Shown here: positions 38,772 through 47,449 of the stretch, in pieces
Layout: every line of letters begins with the position of its first letter
How positions within the stretch are numbered: the first letter of the stretch is position 1
Assembly: GCF_009177065.1 (NCBI RefSeq)
Contig: NZ_WEZF01000003.1
Coordinates: 310,001 to 374,000 of the forward strand
DNA length: 64,000 nucleotides
Direction of reading: 5' to 3'
Source of the DNA: Tautonia marina
GTDB taxonomy: Bacteria > Planctomycetota > Planctomycetia > Isosphaerales > Isosphaeraceae
The notes under the pieces: generated by a model
Databases searched by the model: none
What the model was told of the DNA's origin: nothing
The model's input: only the letters and a program-made list of their open reading frames with translations
Position numbers and translations under genes: made by a program

Positions 38772-41104
38772 GCTTTGCGTCACTCTATCGAATCAGCATG
38801 TACTTGCTGCTGTTCCTCTCCTCCTTGATCCTGAACATCGACTCGGACGCGACGATCGACCTGGGTGGCTCGTTTGTCCATTATCCGAAGCTCTATCCGC
38901 TGGTGATGGCGCTGGTGGGGATGATCGCCTTCTTCACGGTGGATCGTCGTCCCGGCAAGGGGCTAACCACCGGAGCGGCGAACCTGCTGGGCATTGCGTC
39001 GTTGGTGCTGGTCTACATCGAGTATCAACTGGATCGGAGTCAACTGGTTCTGGCGTGCGGCCACTGGCTGTATTACCTGACGATCGTGAAGATGTTCCGT
39101 CCGAAAGAACCGTCGGACGACTGGTACTTGATCGTCCTGGGGCTGATGCAGGTGCTCGTCGGCTGTTTTCTCAGCCAGGGAGACCGCGTCGGCATGTTGC
39201 TGGTGATCTGGGCGATCCTGGCGTTGTGGGTGTTGAGCCTGTTTTATCTGCACCGCGAGTCGCTGAGATCGGGTCCCGAGTGGCAGCGGAGCGGGCCGGT
39301 GCGTCTGCCGGAAGATGCGATCGGCCGAACCGAGCCGGAGCCGTATCCGGGTCTCTTTGGTTTGCCGTTCTACATCTCGACGGCCCGAGCGGCAACGATG
39401 ACCTTGCTCCTGGGCATGTTCATCTTTTTGATCATGCCGCGGTCGGAGGTGCGATCGCAATCCCCGCGAGGGGCCTCGGCGCCGAGGAGCCTGACCGGCT
39501 TCAGCGACGAGGTGCAACTCGGTCAGATGGGGGAGATCCTCGAAAACAACGCGGTCGTCTTCACGGCAGAGCTGTTCAAGGGAGGCAATCGGTACGAGCC
39601 CGAGGAGGGGGAACTGCTCTGGAGAGGCGTCACGCTTTCCCGGTACGACGACGGCCGCTGGGCACGCGACCGAGGAGCGATTCAACTGGGATCGCCTCCG
39701 GCCTCTCGACGCGCTCCGGATCAGATCCTCGAACAACGCATCCGCATGGAAGAAACCGCGGAGCGGGTGATCTTCGGCGTTCGGCCGATCTTGGACATCT
39801 CAGTTCGCCCTGAGGGGTTGATCGCCCTGAACTCGCACGACGGAACCTTGATCCGCGACCCGGACCGGGGGGTGCGGCGGATCACGGGATTTCGGCGCAA
39901 CTACGGCCCGCTCGACTATGTCATCAAGTCCGATCTCGACACCGGAGCCGTTTCGGTCCAACCGGGAGAGAACGATGTCTTGAACTATTTCCCCGATGCG
40001 GGGGGCATGAGAGACGTTCCTCCGGAACTTCAGGAGCCGCTCCGGGAAATCTCCGATCGGGTGGTGGCCGGGATTCCTCCGGAAGACGTGGTCGAACGGG
40101 CTCAGGCGCTCGAACGCTATCTGAGAGATTCGGGAACATTTCGCTATACGCTTCAGATGACCCGGAGCGATCCAGGCCTGGATCCAAACCTCGACTTCCT
40201 GCTCAACACGCAGCAAGGGCACTGCGAATACTTTGCCAGCGCGCTGGCGTTGTTGCTGAGAAGCCAGGGAATTCCGTCTCGGGTCGTCAATGGGTTCAAA
40301 GGGGGAGACTGGAACGACCTGGCCCAGATGCTCACCATCCGCCAGCGGCACGCGCATAGTTGGGTGGAAGCGTACGTCGGCTCGACCAGTACCTCCGACC
40401 GCTCTCCGATCTGGTTGACGCTCGACCCGGCCCCCGCGGCCGAGCGGGAGGAACAAGTGGCCCTGGTCAGCCAATTGCCGCAGAGCCTGCGACAACTCGT
40501 CGACTTCGTGCGGTACATCTGGGTCTTTTACATTGCCGGCTTCAATGCCGATCGCCAGGAGCAACTGCTGTATCAGCCCATCCGAACCCTGGTGGCCGAG
40601 GCCCGCGAAGGGTTCCGGATCATGCGGATGGCCTTGATGAACGTTGTGCGGTGGCTGACCGATTTTCCCAGCCCGACGGCGTTTTTCAGCATCCGAGGGT
40701 TCATCGTCTCGTCGCTGGGAATGCTGTTTCTGGTCGGCCTGATCACGCTGGGCCGTCGGGTCTGGCGGATGATGAGCCGCCGCCTGGGAGGGGAGGACAA
40801 CCTGGCGGGCGATCTTTCGGGAGCCCTGGCCGCCTACGTGCGGCTCGTGAGAGTGCTGGAACAGTATGGCCTGCAACGTCCGGCGACCGAGACTCCGAGA
40901 GAGTTCGCCCGGCGAGCCTCGTTGCTGCTCGGCGACCGGATTCAGGACCACGACGGCCGCCCCTTGACCGACGTACCCGGTCGGGTGGTCGAGGCCTTTT
41001 ACCGGGTCCGATTCGGCGACTTGCCGCTCGGCCCCGACGCGATGGCGCAGCTCGACGCGCAGTTGGATGCCCTGGAACTCGGCCTGAAACCGAGTCCGGG
41101 CTAA
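38768..41104 (+). CDS. TgpA-like membrane transglutaminase/protease (DUF3488 + transglutaminase core)
   Basis: A 778-residue inner-membrane protein. Residues 1-225 hold about six to seven membrane helices (DUF3488-like), followed by a periplasmic region with the transglutaminase-like core. The triad is visible: C486 in QGHCEYFASALALLLRSQG, H530 in RHAHSWVEAYV and D553 in LTLDPAP. A further membrane helix lies near 645-665 and a C-terminal DUF4129-like segment follows (TETPREFARRA). Homologs are peptidases or amidases acting in the periplasm. The start is a GTG overlapping the previous stop. Confidence 0.93.
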   Translation: MSFASLYRISMYLLLFLSSLILNIDSDATIDLGGSFVHYPKLYPLVMALVGMIAFFTVDRRPGKGLTTGAANLLGIASLVLVYIEYQLDRSQLVLACGHWLYYLTIVKMFRPKEPSDDWYLIVLGLMQVLVGCFLSQGDRVGMLLVIWAILALWVLSLFYLHRESLRSGPEWQRSGPVRLPEDAIGRTEPEPYPGLFGLPFYISTARAATMTLLLGMFIFLIMPRSEVRSQSPRGASAPRSLTGFSDEVQLGQMGEILENNAVVFTAELFKGGNRYEPEEGELLWRGVTLSRYDDGRWARDRGAIQLGSPPASRRAPDQILEQRIRMEETAERVIFGVRPILDISVRPEGLIALNSHDGTLIRDPDRGVRRITGFRRNYGPLDYVIKSDLDTGAVSVQPGENDVLNYFPDAGGMRDVPPELQEPLREISDRVVAGIPPEDVVERAQALERYLRDSGTFRYTLQMTRSDPGLDPNLDFLLNTQQGHCEYFASALALLLRSQGIPSRVVNGFKGGDWNDLAQMLTIRQRHAHSWVEAYVGSTSTSDRSPIWLTLDPAPAAEREEQVALVSQLPQSLRQLVDFVRYIWVFYIAGFNADRQEQLLYQPIRTLVAEAREGFRIMRMALMNVVRWLTDFPSPTAFFSIRGFIVSSLGMLFLVGLITLGRRVWRMMSRRLGGEDNLAGDLSGALAAYVRLVRVLEQYGLQRPATETPREFARRASLLLGDRIQDHDGRPLTDVPGRVVEAFYRVRFGDLPLGPDAMAQLDAQLDALELGLKPSPG

Positions 41105-41113
41105 TCGGATCGA

Positions 41114-41137
41114 GCGCGTCGCGCGCCCTTTTCTTGT
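41114..41137 (+). terminator. Short intrinsic terminator after the MoxR operon
   Basis: GCGCG and CGCGC around a 3-base loop, followed by CCCTTTTCTTGTTT, 10 bp after the transglutaminase stop. The stem is only five base pairs but all G-C. Confidence 0.5.
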
Positions 41138-41170
41138 TTGATTCCGAACGATTGGAAGGACACCAAGTCG

Positions 41171-42196
41171 ATGCAAGCGGGTCTGGTCGGTTTCGCCGGC
41201 AGCGGAAAAAGCACCTTGTTTCAGTTGTTGACCGGCGTCACGCCCGACCCCGGCAAGGTTCACTCGGGGCAGGTCGGCATCGCCGAGTTGAACGACCCGC
41301 GGATCGACACGCTGGCGGCAATGTTCAAGCCGAAGAAAATCACGAGGGCGAACCTCGAAATCCTCGACACGCCCGGCCTCTTGCCCGGAAGCAGCGGAGA
41401 CAACCCGCAGCGGCTTGCCCTGATCCGCAAGGGAGACGCGCTGGTCGTCGTTCTGAATGGCTTCACCCCCGATCAGGACCCCGCCGTCGAGCTGGCCAAC
41501 TTCCGCGATGAACTGGTCTTCGCCGATCTGAGCGTGTTGACCAAGCGGGCCGAGACGCTCGAAAGCCAGGTCAAGAAACCGAGGCCCGATCGGGACGCCC
41601 TGATCAAGGAGCTTGAGGTCGTCAAGCGATGCGCCGCCGCGCTGGAGAGCGAGCAGGCAATCGCCGATCTGGAGCTGACCGAGGAAGAAAAGAAACCGAT
41701 GCGGTCGTTCGGCATCCTCACCGACAAGGCGATGGTGGTGGTCGTCAACGCTCCGCAAGGGGAAGGGGTGCCGGAGAAGGTCGCCGCGATGTTCCCGAAC
41801 GCGCTGGCGATCGATGCCCAACTGGAGCTGGAACTGCAGCAGATGACCCCCGACGAGCGGGCCGGGTTCATGGAGGAATGGGGGATCACCGAGCTGGGCC
41901 GCGACCGGATCATCCGGGCCGCTTATGACGCGGTCGGGGTCATCACGTTCTTCACGGCCGGCGATCCGGAAGTCCGTGGCTGGAACCTGGAGCGGGGGAG
42001 CAACGCCGTTGAGGCGGCTGGCAAGATTCATACCGACCTGGCCCGAGGATTTATTCGCGCCGAGGTCACGGCGTATGACGACCTGATCCGGGCCGGCTCC
42101 GAAAAAGAGGCGAAGGCCCAGAACCTCCAGCGCCTTGAGGGGAAGGGGTACATCGTCCAGGATGGGGACGTGATGTACTTCCGCAGCAGTGTGTGA
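41171..42196 (+). CDS. YchF-like GTPase/ATPase with DUF933 C-terminal domain
   Basis: A 341-residue Obg-family P-loop protein related to YchF. The P-loop is GFAGSGKST at 7-15 and the G3 region is LDTPGLLPGS near 72-81. The C-terminal DUF933/TGS-like domain is well preserved: ITFFTAGDPEVRGWNLERG, AAGKIHTDLARGFIRAEV and GKGYIVQDGDVMYFR. The N-terminal G domain is shorter and less similar than in canonical YchF (about 363 residues), and the base-specificity motif NxxE appears only as NAPQ. It may be a paralogue. GGAAGGA precedes the chosen ATG. Confidence 0.88.
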   Translation: MQAGLVGFAGSGKSTLFQLLTGVTPDPGKVHSGQVGIAELNDPRIDTLAAMFKPKKITRANLEILDTPGLLPGSSGDNPQRLALIRKGDALVVVLNGFTPDQDPAVELANFRDELVFADLSVLTKRAETLESQVKKPRPDRDALIKELEVVKRCAAALESEQAIADLELTEEEKKPMRSFGILTDKAMVVVVNAPQGEGVPEKVAAMFPNALAIDAQLELELQQMTPDERAGFMEEWGITELGRDRIIRAAYDAVGVITFFTAGDPEVRGWNLERGSNAVEAAGKIHTDLARGFIRAEVTAYDDLIRAGSEKEAKAQNLQRLEGKGYIVQDGDVMYFRSSV

Positions 42197-42250
42197 CGAC
42201 GCTGCCTGCGTTCGATCCCTCTCCCTTCCGAACCGATCCGGAGGCGTCCA

Positions 42251-42946
42251 ATGATCGCATCCCTCGCTTCGATGGTGCTGGTGCTAGGCTCGCTCTCCCT
42301 TCAGGCCGACGAGCCGGAACGCCCGAAGGCCGCGTATGACTGGCCTCTGGTCGCAGCGTCCACCTTCGACTCGCACGGGCTCGAAGGCTGGGAATTCACC
42401 GACCCCGACGCCTGGCGGATCACCGAGGTCGATGACCAGAAGGTGCTGGAGCAGCACACGGGCAGCGATTATCAGCCTGAGGTGCGATCCCCCTTGAACA
42501 TCGCCCTGATGGAGCACCTCTGGCTCGGTTCGTTCGTGATGGACCTGGAAGTGCGCTCGACGACCCGAGACTACGGGCACCGGGACCTCTGCCTGTTCTT
42601 CGGTCATCAGGACCCGAGCCACTTCTACTACGTCCATCTGGGCAAGGAAGCCGATCCGCACGCGCACAGCATCTTCCTGGTCAACGGCGAGCCCCGCGTC
42701 TCGATTGCGAAGGAACGGACCGAAGGCACGCCGTGGACGGACGATTGGCACCATGTTCGGCTCGTCCGAAACGTCGTGGACGGGACGATTGCCGTCTACT
42801 TCGACGACATGGAGACGCCGATCATGACCACCGAGGATGAGACGTTCGGGGCCGGTCGGATCGGCGTCGGGTCGTTCGACGACTCGGGTCAGTTCCGGAA
42901 CATTCGGATCTGGGGCCAGAAGGCAGGGCGACCGGCGGAGGACTGA
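42251..42946 (+). CDS. Secreted laminin-G/DUF1080-like protein
   Basis: A 231-residue exported protein: a signal peptide (about 1-18, SMVLVLGSLSLQA) then a beta-sandwich with features of the concanavalin-like DUF1080 group (glycoside-hydrolase/lectin-like): LEGWEFTDPDAWRI, YYVHLGKEADPHAHSIFLVNG, DDWHHVRLVR, TIAVYFDDMETPI and GRIGVGSFDDSG. Planctomycetes carry many such proteins. A carbohydrate-binding or hydrolase role is plausible, but I see no catalytic motif that settles it. GGAGG lies upstream of the start. Confidence 0.8.
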   Translation: MIASLASMVLVLGSLSLQADEPERPKAAYDWPLVAASTFDSHGLEGWEFTDPDAWRITEVDDQKVLEQHTGSDYQPEVRSPLNIALMEHLWLGSFVMDLEVRSTTRDYGHRDLCLFFGHQDPSHFYYVHLGKEADPHAHSIFLVNGEPRVSIAKERTEGTPWTDDWHHVRLVRNVVDGTIAVYFDDMETPIMTTEDETFGAGRIGVGSFDDSGQFRNIRIWGQKAGRPAED

Positions 42947-42967
42947 TCGGGTCGCCAACCGTTGCGA

Positions 42968-43390
42968 TCAGGGCGAAGGGAGTGTCGAGCGCGGAACGAT
43001 CGGCCGCCAGTGTTCCCGATCCCGAGACGAAGAGGATTCCGGGGACGTCAGCGCTGGCGGCGGTTCGGGCGCGGCATGAACTGCGGAGTGGGCCGAGGTA
43101 TCGTCGGGCGGGAGAGCGGTTGCATCGGGAAGGTCTGGCGATTCCGGGACGGAACCATGCTCCTCGACGGGAAGCGGGTCTGCCGAGGGTTCGGCGATCG
43201 GTTGCTCGACCTCGACGGGAGCCTCAGGCGGCGCATGACGGATCGCCTCGTCCGCGACCGGGAGCGGGTCGCCGGGGTTCTCGACCGGGAGGCCCAACTC
43301 GGCCTGTCGAGCGGTGCCGGAAAGGGCCATCGCGGCAACCAGGACAATGGCGAAACTGAGCGGCATGCTCAGGATGGCCTGGCGGCTCAT
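42968..43390 (-). CDS. Small exported Pro/Glu-rich protein, function unknown
   Basis: A 140-residue protein with a convincing signal or anchor segment (about 8-27, MPLSFAIVLVAAMALSGTA) followed by about 110 residues rich in Pro, Glu, Ala and Ser with no defined fold. The only support for translation is the signal peptide, the plausible GGAG nine bases before the ATG and the location in a gap of otherwise fitting size. The low complexity makes it less sure than its neighbours. Confidence 0.5.
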   Translation of the reverse strand: MSRQAILSMPLSFAIVLVAAMALSGTARQAELGLPVENPGDPLPVADEAIRHAPPEAPVEVEQPIAEPSADPLPVEEHGSVPESPDLPDATALPPDDTSAHSAVHAAPEPPPALTSPESSSSRDREHWRPIVPRSTLPSP

Positions 43391-43787
43391 CGGTCTTCGC
43401 TCCGAACATCATCTTGGGTGAGCATCATCAAAGAAGGAGGAGCGGGGCGTTCGGGCACGACGTCTTGATTGAGGACCGAACGTCACCAACACCCCAGGAA
43501 AAGCATACACGGCGGATTTCCCAAACCTCCTGCTTTTCCGAGCTTTCGCATCGAAAAAGAAGGAATTCGGAGTCATGAGAAGTCTTCTCGCACAATTTGC
43601 GAAATTGTGCGTACAATAACCATGTTCTTGACCCCGGCCGTCTGGAGACGGTTGGTCTGGTCTGGAGCCCGCCCGTCGGCGTTGGCCCTTGGGAGGTCTG
43701 CGTCGCGTTGATCGGATCGGCTGGGAGCGGATCGTTCCGTCCCACTTGCAAGAAGTTCGTCACGCGATCGTAACGGGAGCCGCCTGT
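43391..43787. other. 397-bp divergent intergenic region with a palindrome
   Basis: No gene is seen in it. It must carry promoters for the tail-specific protease and possibly for the small exported protein on the other strand. It is AT-richer than its surroundings between about 43480 and 43625. The outstanding feature is the palindrome at 43589-43611. Confidence 0.5.
43589..43611. promoter_or_regulatory. Perfect 10-bp-arm palindrome, candidate operator
   Basis: CGCACAATTT and AAATTGTGCG flank a 3-base centre (GCG), a 23-bp exact palindrome in GC-rich DNA. TACAAT, a good -10 element, begins one base after it. The position, 176 bp upstream of the protease start and in a divergent region, fits an operator for a dimeric repressor. 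The regulator is unknown. Confidence 0.6.
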
Positions 43788-45893
43788 ATGCCCCGGATTT
43801 CACGACATCGGTTTAAAGGAATTGCGGCGGCCCTCGGGGTCGTCGTGGGCGTCTCAGCAATGCTGGGAGCGCAGGACGCAAAGATTGACCCGTCGCAGGC
43901 CGACCGGATCACGGCACGGATTGTGGCCGAACTGATCGAACGGGCCCACCTCTCCAAGCCGGAAATCGACGACGAGGTTTCGGCCAAGTGGCACGAGAAG
44001 TTCATCGAGTCACTCGACCGCGGCAAGTTGTTCTTCACGAAGGATGACCTGGCCGAGTTCGAACCGTTCAAGGACGAGCTGGACGACCAGATCCGGCGCG
44101 GCGACCTTTCGTTTGCTCAGATGGTCTTCGAACGATTCCGGACCCGTCTTGACGAGCGGTTTGAAGCCATCAACGCGATGCTCGACGAGGGCTTCGATTT
44201 CGAGGTCGAGGAGACCTACATCGATGACCCCGAACTGCTCGACTACCCGGCCGATGCCGAGGAAGCCAACGAACGCTGGCGCAAGGAGCTGAAGTACCAG
44301 TTGCTGGTGCAGATGCTCAACGACACCGAGTACGACGAGGCCGTCAAGCGGCTGAAGATTCGCTACAAGGACAATCTTTACAGGTACTTCCGTCAGTTTG
44401 AGATGCTGGAGCTGATGGAGTTCTACCTGTCGGCCCTCTCGCAGTCGATCGACCCGCACAGCGAGTACATGGGCTGGAAGAACCTGGAAGACATGATGAA
44501 CCAGCAGCTCCAGCTTTCGCTGGAGGGCATCGGCGCGTCGCTGACGATGGAAGACGGCTTGCCGGTCATCAAGGAGATCATTCCTGGCGGCGCGGCCGCG
44601 AAGGATGGTCGCTTGAAGGCGGAGGACAAGATTCTGGCCGTCGAGAAGGAAGACGGTGAGATCGAGGACTTCTACGAGAAGAAGATCAGCGACGTGGTCC
44701 GGGTCATCCGCGGCAAGCGCGGCACAACCGTCAAGCTGATCGTGCAACCGGCCGGCACCAAGGAGCGGAAGACGTACGACATCGTCCGCGAGAAGATCGA
44801 ACTGGCCGACCAGCACGCCAAGGGAGAGGTGATTGAAACCACCGCTCCGGATGGCACCCCGCTGAAGATCGGCGTGATCAACCTGCCGAGCTTCTACGGC
44901 GACACCGCCGCCGTCCGCCGAGGCGACGCCAACGCCGTCAGCGCGACGGGCGATTGCAAGAAGCTGCTCGCCGAGTTCGAGGAACAGGGCGTCGACTGTG
45001 TGATGATCGACCTGCGAGGCAACGGCGGCGGTCTGTTGCTGGAGGCGATCTCGCTGTCGGGCCTGTTCATTGATACCGGTCCGGTGGTCCGCGTGCGAGA
45101 CGCCGACGGCATCTTGCCGTACAACGACGAGGACGCCGGTACGGCGTACGATGGTCCGCTGGCCGTATTGATCAGCCACACCAGCGCGAGTGCCTCGGAA
45201 ATCTTCGCCGGGGTGATCAAGGACTACGGCCGAGGGCTGGTGATCGGCGACTCCAGCACCTTTGGCAAAGGCACGGTGCAGAGCATCATCGACCTGAACA
45301 ACTGGCTCCGGAATCCGGAAGGCTTCCCGAACCTGGGGGCCCTTCGCCTGACGATTCAGCAGTTCTACCGGGCCAACGGCATGAGCACGCAGGTTCGAGG
45401 CGTGACGCCGGACATCCACATCCCGAGCGTGGCCGACCACATCGAGAAGCTCGGCGAAGGGGAGATGGACAACGCCCTGGCCTTCGACGAGATCGACCCC
45501 TTGCCGCACGAACACTGGGGCCGTGTCTCTCCGGAACTGATCTCGCAACTGATCGACCGCTCGTCCAAGCGTCGGGAGGAAGACGAGAAGTTCCAGAAGC
45601 AGGCCGAGGCGATCCAGAAGTTCATCGACCGGCAGACCCGCAAGGACTTGCCCTTGAAGAAGGACCTCTTCATCGCCGAGTTCAAGAGCGACGAAGATGA
45701 TGAGGTCGAGGATCTGATCGATCAGCCCGAGTCGATGGCCCGACCTGCGGCCGACGACAAGAAGGTCTGGAACCGCGAGTCGTTCTACAATCAGGAAGTT
45801 GAGAAGATTGTCGGCGACTACGTGACGATCGGCGCGGAGGTGGTGGCTTCGGCTCCCGTCCCGGCAGGAGTTCGAGACGGCGATCGGAACTGA
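43788..45893 (+). CDS. Tail-specific (carboxy-terminal processing) protease, S41 family
   Basis: A 701-residue exported serine protease. A signal segment (about 10-28) leads into an N-terminal helical region like E. coli Prc, then a PDZ domain (about 235-330; LEGIGASLTMEDGLPVIKEI) and the S41 protease core. The Ser/Lys dyad is S468 in SASASEIFAG and K494 in FGKGTVQSI, 26 residues apart (25 in E. coli Prc). The substrate-binding loop MIDLRGNGGG is near 405-414. The chosen ATG puts the signal peptide at the start; the frame stays open upstream. Such proteases remove or trim C-termini of envelope proteins. Confidence 0.95.
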   Translation: MPRISRHRFKGIAAALGVVVGVSAMLGAQDAKIDPSQADRITARIVAELIERAHLSKPEIDDEVSAKWHEKFIESLDRGKLFFTKDDLAEFEPFKDELDDQIRRGDLSFAQMVFERFRTRLDERFEAINAMLDEGFDFEVEETYIDDPELLDYPADAEEANERWRKELKYQLLVQMLNDTEYDEAVKRLKIRYKDNLYRYFRQFEMLELMEFYLSALSQSIDPHSEYMGWKNLEDMMNQQLQLSLEGIGASLTMEDGLPVIKEIIPGGAAAKDGRLKAEDKILAVEKEDGEIEDFYEKKISDVVRVIRGKRGTTVKLIVQPAGTKERKTYDIVREKIELADQHAKGEVIETTAPDGTPLKIGVINLPSFYGDTAAVRRGDANAVSATGDCKKLLAEFEEQGVDCVMIDLRGNGGGLLLEAISLSGLFIDTGPVVRVRDADGILPYNDEDAGTAYDGPLAVLISHTSASASEIFAGVIKDYGRGLVIGDSSTFGKGTVQSIIDLNNWLRNPEGFPNLGALRLTIQQFYRANGMSTQVRGVTPDIHIPSVADHIEKLGEGEMDNALAFDEIDPLPHEHWGRVSPELISQLIDRSSKRREEDEKFQKQAEAIQKFIDRQTRKDLPLKKDLFIAEFKSDEDDEVEDLIDQPESMARPAADDKKVWNRESFYNQEVEKIVGDYVTIGAEVVASAPVPAGVRDGDRN

Positions 45894-45926
45894 CCCGGCG
45901 CAACTCTTTTTCTCTGACTCGCACGC

Positions 45927-45976
45927 AAACGCCCCGCGGGGAGCGGCCTGACCGCCTCCTCGCGGGGCGTTTGTTC
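45927..45976 (+). terminator. Strong intrinsic terminator after the protease gene
   Basis: AAACGCCCCGCG pairs perfectly with CGCGGGGCGTTT (12 bp); the 22-base loop itself has a GC-rich inner stem. The stem ends in TTT and is followed by GTTCTT. It starts 34 bp after the protease stop and separates it from the selenoprotein gene. Confidence 0.8.
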
Positions 45977-46111
45977 TTGGAAGAGAACCGAGGAGCGAAC
46001 CGCGCGAGCGGTTGAAGGGAGCCCCCCGACACTCGTAGCATGGAATCGCCGAGATCGTGGCCCCTCGGTCGCGGGTCGGGGGACGCGATCACTCCGCAGG
46101 AGACACCATAG

Positions 46112-47383
46112 ATGCTTGGAATTGATTCTCGACGAATCGCGATCGCGGGGGCTACCCTGGCCCTCATGATGGGGCCGAGCCTTCGGGCGTCGGAGCCGAT
46201 CGATCCGGCGCGGTTCGAGACGCTTCATCGGACCATTCAGCCAAGGCCGGATGAGGAGCAATGGCTGCAGATTCCCTGGGAAACAAGTCTATGGGAAGCA
46301 CGCCGCAAGGCCTCGGCCAAGGGGAAGCCGATTCTCCTTTGGGAGATGGACGGCAACCCGCTCGGCTGCACCTGAAACAACGGGGTTCTGGGCCGTGCGC
46401 TCAGTTTCTCGGATCCGGAGATCATCCGGATGGCTTCGGAAGACTTCATCCCGGTCGTCGGCGACGACTGGTATCAACGGCGACGACAGGACGCGGAAGG
46501 GGAATTTCTCCGCAAGGTCGCCGAGCAAGGCCCGCGAGGCGGCCAGGGTGGCGGCACGCTTCAGGGGATTTACACGCTGACACCTGATGGCACCTTGCTC
46601 GCCTACAAAAACGCCGGGCAGGCCCCGGACGTCATGAGAGAGGTGCTCAGGGGCGCACTCGACGCCTGGGAGCGTCTGCCGGAATCGCGCCGCCGCCCGG
46701 GGGCGATCGCCTCGGAGGAACTGGGAACGGTCGACGCGCAGTACGACCGAACGCCCCCAGAGGACGGTTTGATCGTCAAGGTCTTCACCCGGGCGCTGGA
46801 ACGAGACGACTCGGGGGCGAATCCCGATGTCTACTCCTGTGCCCCCGGTCGAGGAGGGGAGGCCGCTCGCGACCACCTCTGGTTGACTCGGTCGGACTGG
46901 CAGGCACTAATTCCCGAGGACCCGAAGCCTGGCCAGGTCGTTCCAATTCCCGACCGGGTCGTGCAGCGGATCGTTCGTTTCCACCTGGTCGACAACACGC
47001 GAGGCGAACCCCCGTTCTGGAGCAACGAAGAGGTTCGGGAGGCGTCGATGACCCTGACGGTCGAGGACGTGTCGCCCGATCGAGTGCGTCTCCGGCTCGT
47101 CGGCAGCGTGCTGCTCGCCACCTCAGCCGATGTGTCGCAGGCCAGTCGCGGGTATGACGCGAGCTTGCTCGGCGACATCGAGGTAGATCGCTCCTCCAAG
47201 TCAATCACCCGCGTTGACGTGGTGGCGCTGGGGGACCACTGGGGAGAAGGCCCGTATACCCGAGTCGCCCGGCCGGGACGGTCGCCGCTGGGAGTGGCGT
47301 TCACCCTTGTCGACGGTTCGAACCCGGCCGACCGGATCGCGCCTCAGGCAAGTCGGTACTTGCCGGGGTATCTCGATCCGTGA
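46112..47383 (+). CDS. Exported thioredoxin-like selenoprotein with in-frame UGA at codon 88
   Basis: One reading frame of 423 residues interrupted only by TGA at 46373-46375. The N-terminus has a signal segment (about 8-26). Residues 51-150 look like a thioredoxin-type fold: IPWETSLWEARRKASAKGKPI, LLWEMDGNPLGC, Thr, then UGA at 88, then NNGVLGRALSF, and later GIYTLTPDGTLLAYKNAG. C86 and Sec88 make a C-x-U redox pair. Residues 220-423 form an extra, mostly beta domain I do not recognise. A SECIS-like hairpin lies just after the UGA, and selA/selB are in this window. The frame keeps coding character and ends at a normal TGA. Read as two genes, the second would lack its signal peptide and active site. 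Physiological role is unknown; disulfide or peroxide chemistry outside the cytoplasm is an inference. Confidence 0.85.
46381..46411 (+). promoter_or_regulatory. SECIS-like hairpin following the UGA
   Basis: The upper stem C88-C93 of the local numbering (46388-46393) pairs with 46399-46404 in six base pairs including one G-U, around the loop CGTGC. Below an internal TT/TT loop, 46381-46385 pairs with 46407-46411 in five pairs, two of them G-U. Counting U of UGA as +1, the loop G and U fall at +23 and +24, the positions that contact SelB in E. coli fdhF. Confidence 0.7.
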
Positions 47384-47394
47384 GATCGGTTGAC

Positions 47395-47430
47395 GGGTGG
47401 CGAGGACCGGAAAATCGACCCTCGCCACCC
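47395..47430. terminator. Bidirectional hairpin between convergent genes
   Basis: GGGTGGCGAGG and CCTCGCCACCC form a perfect 11-bp stem around 14 bases, 11 bp after the selenoprotein stop and 19 bp before the stop of the convergent cytochrome gene. No clear U-run. Confidence 0.6.
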
Positions 47431-47449
47431 TCGGCTCAATCGGTTCGGA

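Noticed and set aside
46112-46375. A separate short 87-residue protein, with a second gene starting at 46430
   Set aside because: The two pieces are in one frame, the second lacks a ribosome-binding site and a signal peptide, and the break falls at a redox-active residue followed by a SECIS-like hairpin. One recoded gene explains it better.
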